A stretch of 64,000 nucleotides of DNA. Source: Bryobacterales bacterium. Lineage in GTDB: Bacteria > Acidobacteriota > Terriglobia > Bryobacterales > Bryobacteraceae. The translations under genes were made by a program, and so were the position numbers. Shown piece after piece: positions 23,434 through 32,254 of the stretch. Position 1 is the first letter of the stretch; each line of letters starts with the position of its first letter. The notes beneath the pieces were generated by a model that was given only the letters and a program-made list of their open reading frames with translations, ran no database searches and had not been told where the DNA came from. The stretch spans positions 1 to 64,000 of the forward strand of contig JADLDI010000084.1 of NCBI GenBank assembly GCA_020846745.1. Reading direction: 5' to 3'.

Positions 23434-24741
23434 ATGGCCGACCCAACACCGGAACCGAACTCACTGCCAATCGACGCCTCGGTGCGGAACCTGGCGGCGA
23501 AGCCTCCCGGGATTCTGCCCAAGAACGCTCAGACGCTGGTCATTGCCGGGATTTCCGTGGTGATGATCTTGGTCATCGCACTCTCCGGCGGATCGTCGCC
23601 GCGGCCGTCGCCGGCGGCAAGCCAGCCCAAGCAGCAGGCCGTCATCGATCCGAACGCCGCCCGCATCGCCGAATACCGCAACCGCATCGAGGAGCAGGCT
23701 CGGAAACTCGCCGCCGAACAGGCCCAGCTCTCGCAAACCAAGCAGGCGTTGGGAATTGAACCCAGCGCTAGCGGCGGCGTTCCGGTGGCGAATCCGTACA
23801 TCCAACCCATCCAGACCGCGCCACCCGCAACGCCCGCCGTGGATGAAAAGGCGCGCCTGCGCGATCAACTGGAAGCAGCGCGGCAGAAGCGGGAATACGA
23901 ATCCCTGTTCGCCTCCAACGTGGCGCTTTCGCTTCGTAAGGAAAGCGCCGTGATACCCACTGCACCGGCGCAGACGCAGATGCCACCTGACAATCCGAGG
24001 CTTGCCCCGGTCGCTCCGCTTCCGCCGGCAGGTTCGCTCGCAGTAAGCGCCCCCGCCGACTCACTCACCGAGCGTGTCGCCGACATGCCCGAAAGGGCCG
24101 AACCGGAGACCGTGCCGAAAAGAAAGGGCAGGGAGGGATTGGACCGGGCCGAACGGCCGCAGTACCGGCTGTTTGAAGGGACGATCATCGAATCCGTCCT
24201 GACCAACCGACTGACCGGTTCTCTGGCCGGTCCCGTGAACTGTATGGTCACCACAGACGTCTACTCACACGACCGCCAGCGGCTGCTGATCCCGCAGGGC
24301 AGCCGCGTGCTCGGAGAAGTGAAGCCGGTCTCGAGCTTCGGCCAGCAGCGGCTGGCCGTCGTCTTCCACCGGCTCATCATGCCGGATGGCTTCTCGCTGG
24401 ACCTGGACCAATTCCGCGGCCTCAATCAGATCGGCGAGACCGGCCTGCGCGACAAGGTCAACCGGCACTACCTGCAAACCTTCGGTGTCTCGCTCGCCAT
24501 CGGCGCCATCGCCGGATTGGCGCAGGCCAACACGCGCTCCGGCTTCGATACGTCCAGCTCGGACGCCTACCGCCAGGGCGTGGCGACCAGCCTTTCGCAA
24601 AGCTCGCTGCGAATCCTCGACCGTTATCTGAATATTCTCCCGACCTTCACGGTGCGGGAGGGTCACCGCATCAAGATCTACCTGGCCGACGACCTGTTGC
24701 TGTCGGCCTACGACCGGCATCGGATGCCGGGTTCGCTGTAA
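23434..24741 (+). CDS. virB10: VirB10/TrbI core-channel protein
   Basis: 435 residues. A short cytoplasmic N-terminus, one membrane helix (LVIAGISVVMILVIALSGG, about 35-53), then a proline- and glutamine-rich periplasmic stretch with a coiled coil (YRNRIEEQARKLAAEQAQLS). The conserved C-terminal barrel domain follows (LFEGTIIESVLTNRLTGSLA, LLIPQGSRVLGEVKP, ending RIKIYLADDLLL). VirB10 spans both membranes and gates the channel. Follows virB9 by 18 bases. Confidence 0.94.
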   Translation: MADPTPEPNSLPIDASVRNLAAKPPGILPKNAQTLVIAGISVVMILVIALSGGSSPRPSPAASQPKQQAVIDPNAARIAEYRNRIEEQARKLAAEQAQLSQTKQALGIEPSASGGVPVANPYIQPIQTAPPATPAVDEKARLRDQLEAARQKREYESLFASNVALSLRKESAVIPTAPAQTQMPPDNPRLAPVAPLPPAGSLAVSAPADSLTERVADMPERAEPETVPKRKGREGLDRAERPQYRLFEGTIIESVLTNRLTGSLAGPVNCMVTTDVYSHDRQRLLIPQGSRVLGEVKPVSSFGQQRLAVVFHRLIMPDGFSLDLDQFRGLNQIGETGLRDKVNRHYLQTFGVSLAIGAIAGLAQANTRSGFDTSSSDAYRQGVATSLSQSSLRILDRYLNILPTFTVREGHRIKIYLADDLLLSAYDRHRMPGSL

Positions 24742-24756
24742 GGAGGTTTCTCAATC

Positions 24757-24909
24757 ATGTGGCTGCTTCGTTTCCTGTTTACCGGCCGACGGTCATTTGT
24801 CGTGTTCGCGCTGCTGGCTTTCATGGCGACGCTGGCCTATCTGGCCTGGCATCACCGCCACCGCGCGCCGGTCATCCTTCAACAACCCCGATGGCGGCAG
24901 GTCCGCTGA
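24757..24909 (+). CDS. 50-residue membrane protein in the secretion operon
   Basis: ATG 24757 follows a strong AAGGAGG at good distance, 15 bases after the virB10 stop. It encodes MWLLRFLFTGRRSFVVF and then ALLAFMATLAYLAW, one membrane helix, and a basic tail (HHRHRAPVILQQPRWRQVR). It has no lipobox, so it is not a standard VirB7, and it resembles no Trb protein I know. Strong ribosome site, spacing and operon position support translation. Confidence 0.7.
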   Translation: MWLLRFLFTGRRSFVVFALLAFMATLAYLAWHHRHRAPVILQQPRWRQVR

Positions 24910-24951
24910 CGCTGCCGGCCGAATCTCACCGACTCGGCGAGAGGAGCTCAT

Positions 24952-25761
24952 ATGAAGCAGATTCTTCTAGTCTCAGCCTTGCTCGCAACATCCACCGTCG
25001 CAGTGGGCCAGTTCTTCGGCATCACCGTTTTCGATCCCACGAACTGGGCCGAAGCCGTCAACCAGTTGCGGCAATTGGAGCAGCAGTACCGGCAACTGGT
25101 GCAGACCTACAACCAGATCACCAATCAGTACAACCACATGCTGTTGATGGCCCGCCAGGTGCCCGTCAACATGGCGGCGCGCTACCGGGCGCTCCTCACG
25201 CCCTGGCGGACGTCCGCCGCGACGAATACCTACGGAACCACCGGAGGCTGGATTGGCGCCATCAATACAGGCGCCAACGTCGCCACCGGCTATTTGCAGG
25301 CTGCCGAACAACTGATGGTTTACGGCGCCGCGCTGGCGAACGTCCCCGCTGACCAGCTCGAGCGGGTGAAGAAGAACTACGCAACCGTGGAACTCACCGA
25401 CGGCGCAAACCAGCACGCGATGGAGACCATTGGCACACTGCGACGCAACTCGCGCCAGGTGGAGACGGCCATCCAGGGACTGGAGGACGATTCGCTCTCG
25501 TCAGACCCGAACATGAACACCCAGGTCGCAGTGCTGAACAAAATCAACGCCGCCTCGATCATCAGCCTACGCAACACCCAGGACACGAACAAGGTGCTGG
25601 TGGCGCTTGCCGAACACCAGGCGGTCGAAGCCAAGCGCCAGCGCGACGCCGAGACTCGCGCCATCAATCAGCACATTCGCTTCATGGCCGGCGAGCAGAC
25701 GCTGCTCGCCGCGCAGAAGGCCAACGCCTCGGCCGCCATGACCGCGTTCCGCATGCCCTGA
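24952..25761 (+). CDS. virB5: VirB5/TrbJ-like pilus-associated protein
   Basis: 269 residues from ATG 24952, preceded by GAGGAG. A cleavable signal (MKQILLVSALLATSTVAVGQ) is followed by DPTNWAEAVNQLRQLEQQYR, the TrbJ opening, and a long helical coiled-coil body (residues 30-70 and 130-260) typical of this family. TrbJ/VirB5 sits at the pilus tip or periplasmic stalk. Confidence 0.88.
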   Translation: MKQILLVSALLATSTVAVGQFFGITVFDPTNWAEAVNQLRQLEQQYRQLVQTYNQITNQYNHMLLMARQVPVNMAARYRALLTPWRTSAATNTYGTTGGWIGAINTGANVATGYLQAAEQLMVYGAALANVPADQLERVKKNYATVELTDGANQHAMETIGTLRRNSRQVETAIQGLEDDSLSSDPNMNTQVAVLNKINAASIISLRNTQDTNKVLVALAEHQAVEAKRQRDAETRAINQHIRFMAGEQTLLAAQKANASAAMTAFRMP

Positions 25762-25816
25762 TCGGCGTCGCCGCTCATCAAAACTGCCGTTGCATTCCAT
25801 TCGCGGAGGTGCCAGT

Positions 25817-26638
25817 GTGCCCAGTTCCATGAACGATTTGTTCCGCTTCATGACCGATCTGCTGACGATGCACTCAGCCATCTTCGAGACGCTCGGCATG
25901 AACCTGTTCCGCGCCTTCGCCCTCATCCTGATCGTCTGGTTCGGAGCCAAGAGCGCACTCTCCTCCGCGGGCGGCGGGCCGGGCTTTCAATTCGACAAGT
26001 TCGCGCAACTCCTGCTTTCCATCGCCTTCGGCTTCGCCATGATCACCTACTACTCGCGGCCGCTTCCCGGCATCGGCATCAGTTTCCATCACCTGATCAC
26101 CGACCAGGGCTTTGCCCTTGCCAATGTCCTCAACCACGCGATGACCGACCAGGTCTGGCAGCGGCTCGACTCCATCTATTTCTCCCTCGAAATGCCCGTG
26201 CTGGCGTTCAGCGTGATCCAGATCGTCTACTTTGCCGTCCTCGTCCTGGCCATACTGGCCGCCGAGGCCGCCATCTTCTTTGTCATCTCGTTCGGCTACA
26301 TCGCGGCCGCCGTGTGCGTCCTGCTGGGACCGATCTTCATTCCCTTCTTCATCGTTCCGAAGCTGGAATGGATGTTCTGGGGCTGGTTCAAGGCCTTCCT
26401 GCAGTATGCCTTCTACCAGGTGGTCGCCAACGCCTACCTGTTCGTCTTCGGCAACCTGCTGGTCCACTTCGTGGACTCGCATCCACCGCCCTACGACGGC
26501 GCCGCGCTGCTGCTGCTTTTTGCGCCGTTGCTGTTTCTGCTGATCGCCTTCACCTACGGCATTCTGCGAATTCCGTCGTTGGTGAATTCCCTGTTCAGCG
26601 GCAGCTCCGGCGAAGCCGCGTTCCCAAGAGTCTTCTGA
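25817..26638 (+). CDS. virB6: VirB6/TrbL polytopic membrane protein
   Basis: 273 residues from GTG 25817, chosen because GGAGG lies seven bases upstream; an in-frame TTG at 25790 is less likely. Five to six membrane helices are evident, e.g. NLFRAFALILIVWFGAKSAL, IQIVYFAVLVLAILAAEAAI, ISFGYIAAAVCVLLGPIFIP and LLLLFAPLLFLLIAFTYGIL. This is the VirB6/TrbL inner-membrane channel component. It is somewhat short for TrbL but in range for VirB6. Confidence 0.88.
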   Translation: MPSSMNDLFRFMTDLLTMHSAIFETLGMNLFRAFALILIVWFGAKSALSSAGGGPGFQFDKFAQLLLSIAFGFAMITYYSRPLPGIGISFHHLITDQGFALANVLNHAMTDQVWQRLDSIYFSLEMPVLAFSVIQIVYFAVLVLAILAAEAAIFFVISFGYIAAAVCVLLGPIFIPFFIVPKLEWMFWGWFKAFLQYAFYQVVANAYLFVFGNLLVHFVDSHPPPYDGAALLLLFAPLLFLLIAFTYGILRIPSLVNSLFSGSSGEAAFPRVF

Positions 26639-26655
26639 CATTGACGGAGGTTTCC

Positions 26656-27348
26656 ATGTCCGCGCCATCCACGCCCTTGCCACGCCCCGAGAGGGACCTC
26701 AACGCCGCCAAGCGCCAGTTCGTCGAGTTGTACGGCTCCGCCCTGGTCACCGGCAACTACCTCAAGATCGCGACTTTGTGCCTCGCGAGCGTCTGCCTTG
26801 GCTTGCTCGTCCTGAACATCAAGACCTACCAGTCGTTTAGCCGCTTCAAGCCCCTGATCGTCCGTATCAACGAGATCGGCCGCGCCGAAGCGGTCAGCTA
26901 CGACTCGCTGGAGTACCAGCCTCGCGACGCCGAGATCCGCTATTTCCTGATGCAATTCGTCGCCAAGCATTACAGCCGAATGCGGGCGACCGTCCGGGAG
27001 AACTACGCGAAGTCGCTGTACTTTCTCGACGGGCGCCTGGCGGACGCCACCATCGAGGCCAACAAACGGAACAAGACCATCGAAACGTTCATTGCCGGGC
27101 AGGGCCAGGAGATTGAAGTGACCGTCAAAAACGTCTCGATCGAGGACCTCCGGACCTCTCCCTACAAAGCCACCGTGGACTTCGAAAAGGTCTACTACAA
27201 CCCCGGAGACTCGATTGAATCTAAGCGCGAGAAGTACACCGCGCACTTTGTCTTCGTCGTCAGGGACCGGGTCCCCAACTCCTTAATCCCCGTCAACCCG
27301 CTTGGCCTCACGATCACGTATTTCCGAGAGGACCAGGCGTTCGAATAG
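26656..27348 (+). CDS. virB8: VirB8/TrbF inner-membrane assembly protein
   Basis: 230 residues from ATG 26656, with GGAGG six bases upstream; the longer open frame from 26314 runs over virB6 and is not used. A cytoplasmic tail, one membrane helix (KIATLCLASVCLGLLVLNIK, about 37-57), then the NTF2-like periplasmic domain (VNEIGRAEAV-type VRINEIGRAEAVSYDSLEYQ, ending NPLGLTITYFREDQAF). VirB8 is a scaffold linking VirB6, VirB9 and VirB10. Confidence 0.92.
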   Translation: MSAPSTPLPRPERDLNAAKRQFVELYGSALVTGNYLKIATLCLASVCLGLLVLNIKTYQSFSRFKPLIVRINEIGRAEAVSYDSLEYQPRDAEIRYFLMQFVAKHYSRMRATVRENYAKSLYFLDGRLADATIEANKRNKTIETFIAGQGQEIEVTVKNVSIEDLRTSPYKATVDFEKVYYNPGDSIESKREKYTAHFVFVVRDRVPNSLIPVNPLGLTITYFREDQAFE

Positions 27349-27357
27349 GAGACCTGA

Positions 27358-27657
27358 ATGATCACCAACGTCTTCTTCGCCACCACGATTCTGTTCATGG
27401 CGCTCGCCTTCTACCTGCTCCAGCAGTGCGAATTCCTGATCCCTTACCGGAGCCTGCTTGTCGGCAGATACGGCCCCTGGATCGCCGGGTACGCCGCCCT
27501 GTTGTTCGTCAACATCTTTGCCCTTATTTACGTCGCGGTTCGCAAGCTCCTGCTCAAGGACACGGGCCGCAAGCTCGCCCACCTGGAGAAGCAACTGCGG
27601 ACCGGTCAGAGTATCTCCGAGGAACTGACCGAGCGCCTGAAGGAGCACTCGCTATGA
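27358..27657 (+). CDS. Small two-helix membrane protein, transfer operon
   Basis: 99 residues. Two membrane helices (ITNVFFATTILFMALAFYLL and IAGYAALLFVNIFALIYVAV) are followed by a charged cytoplasmic helix (KLAHLEKQLRTGQSISEELT). It begins nine bases after virB8 and its stop overlaps the next start (ATGA), so it belongs to the operon. I recognise no family. Its topology would suit an inner-membrane accessory of the coupling apparatus. Confidence 0.75.
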   Translation: MITNVFFATTILFMALAFYLLQQCEFLIPYRSLLVGRYGPWIAGYAALLFVNIFALIYVAVRKLLLKDTGRKLAHLEKQLRTGQSISEELTERLKEHSL

Positions 27658-28583
27658 GCCGGGGAATGGACCGGGATGACGTGGAGCGCATCGAGGAGAA
27701 AGCCTCTCAGAGCCGCGTAACGCTATCTCAGGGGCGCGCTGGCGGCGCCGGCTCGCCGGAGGACGATCCGCGCCATAGCCGCCGCCATGCCGGCCTGAGG
27801 CCGGGTGCGGGAGAGCCCCTGAGTCACGAGAGAACCGAAGTCCGGCACGGCCGCCATCGGTACGAGTGGAGCGAGGTAGAGCGCGAGATGCTCGCCGAGG
27901 TGGGCCGCTTTCGGACCATGGACGAGCACGACATCGAGCGGGTCTTCTACCGGGGCTGCGCGAAACAGTTCCGCCAGGATGCCGAGCACCTGAGCCGCCA
28001 GGGTTTGCTTCTGCGCCGGTCCGTTGTTGTCGGCAAGAACCACGACATCCGCCACATCGTTGTTCTCTCCAAGAAGGCGAAGAAGCTTCTCCAACACCAG
28101 AGAGCTCTCCAACCCGCTCAAGCCATCTACGCGGGTTTTGTGAAGCCCGCCGAGGTGTCGCACGATGCCTCCATCTACCGGATGTACGAGGCCGAGGCAG
28201 CCCACATCGAAGCTGCCGGCGGCAGAGTCAGCCGCGTCGTGCTCGACTTCGAATTCAAGAGAAAGATCTACTCGGAGCTCAACAAGGACGGTGATTACGG
28301 CGACGTCGAATACGCCCGCCGCCAAGAAGAGCTGGCGCGGCTCCATGACCTGCCCGTCGTCGACGGGAAGATCAGCTTGCCCGATCTGCGGATCGAATAC
28401 GAGGCCGCCGATGGCAGCCGCGCCCACATCGATCTGGAGCTTGCCACCGAGAACTACCGCCCCGGCCATATGAGCCAGAAGACGCGCGCCGGTTTCAAGA
28501 TGTACGGCGTGAACTCCACCAGCCGGGGCCATCGCGCCGAATGGGAAGGCCGGGAACTGACCGCCGACGTTTTGGCGCTCTAG
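27654..28583 (+). CDS. Winged-helix plus PD-(D/E)XK-like protein (replication-relaxation type), relaxase candidate
   Basis: 309 residues from ATG 27654, overlapping the previous stop (ATGA). A disordered basic N-terminus (1-70) is followed by a winged helix (about 75-140: MLAEVGRFRTMDEHDIERVF, then DAEHLSRQGLLLRRSVVVG). The C-terminal part contains LPDLRIEYEAADG, HIDLELATE and QKTRAGFKMY. The Pro-Asp...Glu...Lys order resembles a PD-(D/E)XK nuclease, as in replication-relaxation proteins of mobile elements. With no other relaxase in the ICE, it is my first candidate for DNA processing at oriT. Function inferred. Confidence 0.65.
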   Translation: MSRGMDRDDVERIEEKASQSRVTLSQGRAGGAGSPEDDPRHSRRHAGLRPGAGEPLSHERTEVRHGRHRYEWSEVEREMLAEVGRFRTMDEHDIERVFYRGCAKQFRQDAEHLSRQGLLLRRSVVVGKNHDIRHIVVLSKKAKKLLQHQRALQPAQAIYAGFVKPAEVSHDASIYRMYEAEAAHIEAAGGRVSRVVLDFEFKRKIYSELNKDGDYGDVEYARRQEELARLHDLPVVDGKISLPDLRIEYEAADGSRAHIDLELATENYRPGHMSQKTRAGFKMYGVNSTSRGHRAEWEGRELTADVLAL

Positions 28584-28593
28584 GGGAGAGAAT

Positions 28594-29592
28594 GTGACGG
28601 ACTCGGAGCGTATCGCCAATGTCGCCAAACTGGGCTACGGTGAGCCGGAAGCGCGGTTCCTCACCCTTGTGGCTCTTCACGGAGGTTACTTCGTCCGCCG
28701 CGAGTTTGACGGTCATCTCGGCGTGAAACGCGGCAAACGCACCGAAGCGCTCGTCGAGAAACTCCTCGATCGCGGCCACGCCCGGCGCCAGGTCTACGAA
28801 CACAACCGGCAAGTGTTTCATCTGCACTTCCGGCCCCTCTATGCGGCCGTCGGCGATGAGAACAGCCGCAACCGCCGGGATCATCAGCCCCAGGCCGTCA
28901 AGGCCCGTCTGATGGGACTCGACTTCGTCCTCGCCCATCCGGAATGCCGGTACTATGCCACCGAGGTGGAACGCGTCGGACTCTTCACGGGGGGTTACGG
29001 TATCGCCCGGGAGTCTCTGCCAGCCAAGCTCTTCGGCCGTTCGGAAGCATCGACCTCGGCCCGGCGGTACTTCGTGGAGCGCTTTCCGCTTTTCGTGCGG
29101 CCCGGCAAAGACGATGCCACATTCTGCTACATCGACTCAGGCTACGAAACCTGCTCTCCCTTCGTGACGTTCCTCCGAAGCTACGCCGCCCTGTTCGAAG
29201 CCCTGCCGTCGTTCGAACTGGTCTATGCCGGCACGACAGATGCTCGCTTCGGTGACGCGGAAGCGATCTTCCGGCGCGTCCTCGGCAAGGGCCGTCCGTG
29301 GCTGCCCCAGTTAGGGGACGTCGATCGGCTTGTGGCTCACTTCCACGACCGCGCGCTATTCGAAAAGCGCGAGACGGCCGGATTTGACCGGCAGCGTCTC
29401 GACCGTCTTCGCGATGACTTCGATTCGTTCTCGGGCGACTATTTCGCGGAGTTGTTCGAGAGTTGGAAACAACACGGGGATGTCATCCTCCGCAGCAAAC
29501 TCGCTGACGTGAAGGTGCCCTGCGGCCGGTTCACAGAATATCGTTTGCAGCACGATTACGAGATGTTCGGACGCGTCGAGGTGGCTTCATGA
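28594..29592 (+). CDS. Conserved ICE protein with N-terminal winged helix
   Basis: 332 residues from GTG 28594, with GGGGAGAG upstream. The N-terminus (GYGEPEARFLTLVALHGGYF, VRREFDGHLGVKRGKRTEAL) looks like a winged helix. The remainder (residues 100-330) has no assigned domain but is well ordered (FYCIDSGYE-like CYIDSGYETCSPFVTFLRSY, ELVYAGTTDARFGDAE). It lies between the PD-(D/E)XK-like gene and the oriT candidate, so a relaxosome or regulatory job is reasonable. I do not recognise a named family. Confidence 0.7.
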   Translation: MTDSERIANVAKLGYGEPEARFLTLVALHGGYFVRREFDGHLGVKRGKRTEALVEKLLDRGHARRQVYEHNRQVFHLHFRPLYAAVGDENSRNRRDHQPQAVKARLMGLDFVLAHPECRYYATEVERVGLFTGGYGIARESLPAKLFGRSEASTSARRYFVERFPLFVRPGKDDATFCYIDSGYETCSPFVTFLRSYAALFEALPSFELVYAGTTDARFGDAEAIFRRVLGKGRPWLPQLGDVDRLVAHFHDRALFEKRETAGFDRQRLDRLRDDFDSFSGDYFAELFESWKQHGDVILRSKLADVKVPCGRFTEYRLQHDYEMFGRVEVAS

Positions 29593-29634
29593 AATGCCAA
29601 TTCCGAGTACTCTCCGTGAACACAGAAGAAAACG

Positions 29635-29669
29635 GGCGCTCACCCCAGTTTCGATCACGGCGCTCACCC
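29635..29669. repeat. Two 11-bp direct repeats in the oriT-candidate gap
   Basis: GGCGCTCACCC occurs at 29635-29645 and 29659-29669, 24 bp apart, at the left of the intergenic region. Such repeats flanking an inverted repeat are typical binding sites for relaxosome proteins. Confidence 0.5.
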
Positions 29670-29758
29670 AAACTAGCCGGCCAACCTCCAGAATTCAATG
29701 GAGTACGTGCTGGCTCCGGCCTCGCCTTGGGGCGGCTCGGCCGTCGCAACTGGGTCGG

Positions 29759-29855
29759 GGCAGGGGCGGGAGCGACCCCGGTTTCCTGCCGGCTGTGCCG
29801 CCACAAAACCTTCCTCACTCGCCTGGCTCGTTCGTGGGTCTCTCCCGCCCCTGCC
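29759..29855. other. Long inverted repeat, oriT candidate
   Basis: In the 322-bp gap 29593-29914, the arm GGCAGGGGCGGGAG (29759-29772) is exactly complementary to 29842-29855. The pairing continues, after one mismatch, through GACCC (29774-29778) and GGGTC (29836-29840): 19 of 20 positions pair across a 57-base loop. There is no T tract. It lies directly upstream of a ribbon-helix-helix gene and the coupling protein, the usual place of an origin of transfer. A regulatory RNA hairpin is the alternative. Confidence 0.5.
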
Positions 29856-29914
29856 ATTCCATTTCACATTGCGTTTCGCATCGCAGTTTCGCAGCCCGGA
29901 AAGGAGTAGCCGTC

Positions 29915-30226
29915 ATGCCATCCTTCATCCCGAAACAGCCGAAGAAGGAACGCGAGCAAATCACCATCAAGCTGGACCGTGATGTCCTGCGGAGCCTGGA
30001 ACTCTACTGCCGCTACCTCGATTCCAGTCGCGACTATGTGATTGGCGCGGCGCTGGAGTTCATCTTCCGCAAGGACAAACAGTTCGCCGAGTGGGCGGAA
30101 CAGCACGGAGACACTCGGACTCCTGTGGCGCCCGTCCAGGCGTCGTTCGATCCCCAGTTCAGTGCGGAACGCCGCACGCGCAAGGTTGCGCCGCGCGCAG
30201 TGCCGCCGCCGGAGACAGCCGCATGA
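29915..30226 (+). CDS. Ribbon-helix-helix-like protein, relaxosome accessory candidate
   Basis: 103 residues from ATG 29915, with AAAGGAG about nine bases upstream; the frame extends to 29594 through the putative oriT and is not used. The core EREQITIKLDRDVLRSLELY, CRYLDSSRDYVIGAALEFIF has the strand-helix-helix pattern of RHH DNA-binding proteins such as MobC/TraY-like factors. A basic, proline-rich tail follows. Placed between the inverted repeat and virD4, it is likely to bind oriT and autoregulate. Confidence 0.7.
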   Translation: MPSFIPKQPKKEREQITIKLDRDVLRSLELYCRYLDSSRDYVIGAALEFIFRKDKQFAEWAEQHGDTRTPVAPVQASFDPQFSAERRTRKVAPRAVPPPETAA

Positions 30227-30236
30227 GGCGCCCGCA

Positions 30237-32246
30237 ATGATCCGCTCTATTGTCGATCACCGTACTCTGTTGAGTTTCGTCGCAAGTTGCTGCGCAGGCC
30301 TCCTGCTCTTCCAGTGGTTCCCGTTTCCGGATCACCAGGTGATCCTCCAACTCGTTTATGTCAACCGGCCGCACATTTTCTTGGCCATCAAGTACGGCTA
30401 CATCGCCATGCTGTTTTCGACGCCCTTCATCGCGGCGTCCATGGTCTTCTCGCTCCTCTACATTTTCGTCGTCCGGCACGAGAAGCTCGCACGGATCAGC
30501 CCATTGCCCCCGTATCCCGATCCGCGCCTCCGCGAGAAGCTCTTCCTGATCGTGGGAGAGCTTCATCACGCCAAGCGGTCCGAGCCCGTCGAAGAGCCGC
30601 AGTGGCTGGCCATCCCCGACCGTGGCCTGTACACCGGCATTGCCGTCTTCGGCGCCATCGGCTCTGGCAAAACGAGCTGCTGCATGTACCCCTTCGCCGA
30701 GCAGATCCTCTCCTTTCAAGCAACCGATGTTGAACGCCGAATCGGCGGCTTGGTTCTTGAAGTCAAGGGCGACTTCTGCCACAAGGTCCGCAGGCTGCTG
30801 GCCCGATACGGCCGCGCGGATGACTACACCGAGGTGAGTCTCGATTCCGCATTTCGATACAACCCGCTGCACAATGACCTGGAAGCCTATGCGCTGGCTT
30901 ACGGCATCGCCAGCCTGCTGAACAACTTGTTTGGCAAGGGCAAGGAGCCCTTTTGGCAGCAGGCCTACACGAACCTGGTGAAGTTCATCATCCTCCTGCA
31001 CAAGGTCAACTACGACTACGTCACGCTGTTCGATGTCTACGAGTGCGCCATCAACCCCGAGAAGCTCGAGATGAAGATCCGCGAAGGCGAGCGGTTGTTT
31101 CAGACCGAGGAGTACATCCTGGTTTCCGAGGCGAACTACGTGGCCCATCGCGAACTGGCGCGCTACCAGTTTGAGAAGGACCCGCCGACCAACGAGATGA
31201 AGTCGCCCATCGCGGCGGATCTGTTGCGGTTTCTGGATGCCAACCGCATTCCCTATTCCCTGGTGACCGAGACTAGTCCGGACGCCAACAACAACCGTCC
31301 GGACCAGCGGAGAAAGCGGGAACAACTGGAGGCCGTCAAACGGTGGTTCTATCACGACTGGAGACGGATCGAGCCCAAGCTCCGCACCTCGATCGTCGAA
31401 GGCATCTCGGTCTTCCTTTCGCTGTTCGATGACAACCCATCGGTGAAGTACACCTTCTGTCCGCCGAAGGAATGCTACGACCCCGGCCTCAACTGCGACG
31501 GCAAGTTCGGGACCCCGCTACCTCCGTTCGCCGATCTCATCGAGCAAGGCAAGGTCTGCGCCCTCAACTTCCCCGTCTCCCTCAATCCCGGCCTCGCGCG
31601 GGCCATCGGCACCCTGATGAAACAGGATTTCCAGCGGGCGATGCTGAACCGCATCCCGGCGATGGAATCTCAGGCCGGCCGGAACTGGCGGGATGCTCTC
31701 TTTCTTTGTGACGAATACCAAAGCTTCGCCACAGTGGGCGAGAGCGATCCGACCGGCGACGAGAAGTTCTTCGCGATGTCGCGCCAAGCCCGTTGCATCG
31801 CGATTGTCGCCACGCAGAGTCTCAGTTCGCTGCGCTCGACACTGCCGGGCGAATCCTGGCGAACTCTCATTCAGACATTTCGCACCAAGATCTTCCTGTC
31901 GTTGAGCGACGATTTCAGCGCGCGAACCGCCAGCGAATTGTGCGGCAAGGAAGAGCAACTGAAACTCAGCTACAGCCTATCGGAGAACGACCAGGACGCC
32001 CGCGTCAGCGTCCTCACCGGCCGGGCGACCGCGCATCGCGCCACCATCAGCACCTCGAAGACCTACAACCTGCAACGGGACTGGGTGTTTGAGCCGAAGA
32101 TCTTCACTGAGCTCAAGAACGCGCAGTCGATCGTCCTCGCCTACGACGGCGTGAATCCGTTGCCGGCGTCCTACTGCTACTTGAAGCCGTACTACTTGGA
32201 CCCCAACCGCACCTACTTCGAGCAGTTGGCGCGAGGCGAGATCTGA
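30237..32246 (+). CDS. virD4: VirD4/TraG type IV coupling protein
   Basis: 669 residues from ATG 30237; the open frame back to 30042 overlaps the RHH gene in another phase. Two N-terminal membrane helices (LLSFVASCCAGLLLFQWFPF, and LFSTPFIAASMVFSLLYIFV) are followed by a P-loop ATPase with Walker A GAIGSGKTSC (about residue 138) and Walker B LFLCDEYQSF (about 487). A TraG/VirD4 C-terminal motif (IAIVATQSLSSLRSTLPGES) is present. It would bring the DNA-protein substrate to the secretion channel. Confidence 0.95.
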   Translation: MIRSIVDHRTLLSFVASCCAGLLLFQWFPFPDHQVILQLVYVNRPHIFLAIKYGYIAMLFSTPFIAASMVFSLLYIFVVRHEKLARISPLPPYPDPRLREKLFLIVGELHHAKRSEPVEEPQWLAIPDRGLYTGIAVFGAIGSGKTSCCMYPFAEQILSFQATDVERRIGGLVLEVKGDFCHKVRRLLARYGRADDYTEVSLDSAFRYNPLHNDLEAYALAYGIASLLNNLFGKGKEPFWQQAYTNLVKFIILLHKVNYDYVTLFDVYECAINPEKLEMKIREGERLFQTEEYILVSEANYVAHRELARYQFEKDPPTNEMKSPIAADLLRFLDANRIPYSLVTETSPDANNNRPDQRRKREQLEAVKRWFYHDWRRIEPKLRTSIVEGISVFLSLFDDNPSVKYTFCPPKECYDPGLNCDGKFGTPLPPFADLIEQGKVCALNFPVSLNPGLARAIGTLMKQDFQRAMLNRIPAMESQAGRNWRDALFLCDEYQSFATVGESDPTGDEKFFAMSRQARCIAIVATQSLSSLRSTLPGESWRTLIQTFRTKIFLSLSDDFSARTASELCGKEEQLKLSYSLSENDQDARVSVLTGRATAHRATISTSKTYNLQRDWVFEPKIFTELKNAQSIVLAYDGVNPLPASYCYLKPYYLDPNRTYFEQLARGEI

Positions 32247-32254
32247 GGTGCCGA

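Noticed and set aside
29594..29914. N-terminal extension of the RHH protein through the oriT candidate
   Set aside because: Low-complexity translation of repeat DNA; a strong ribosome site sits before ATG 29915.
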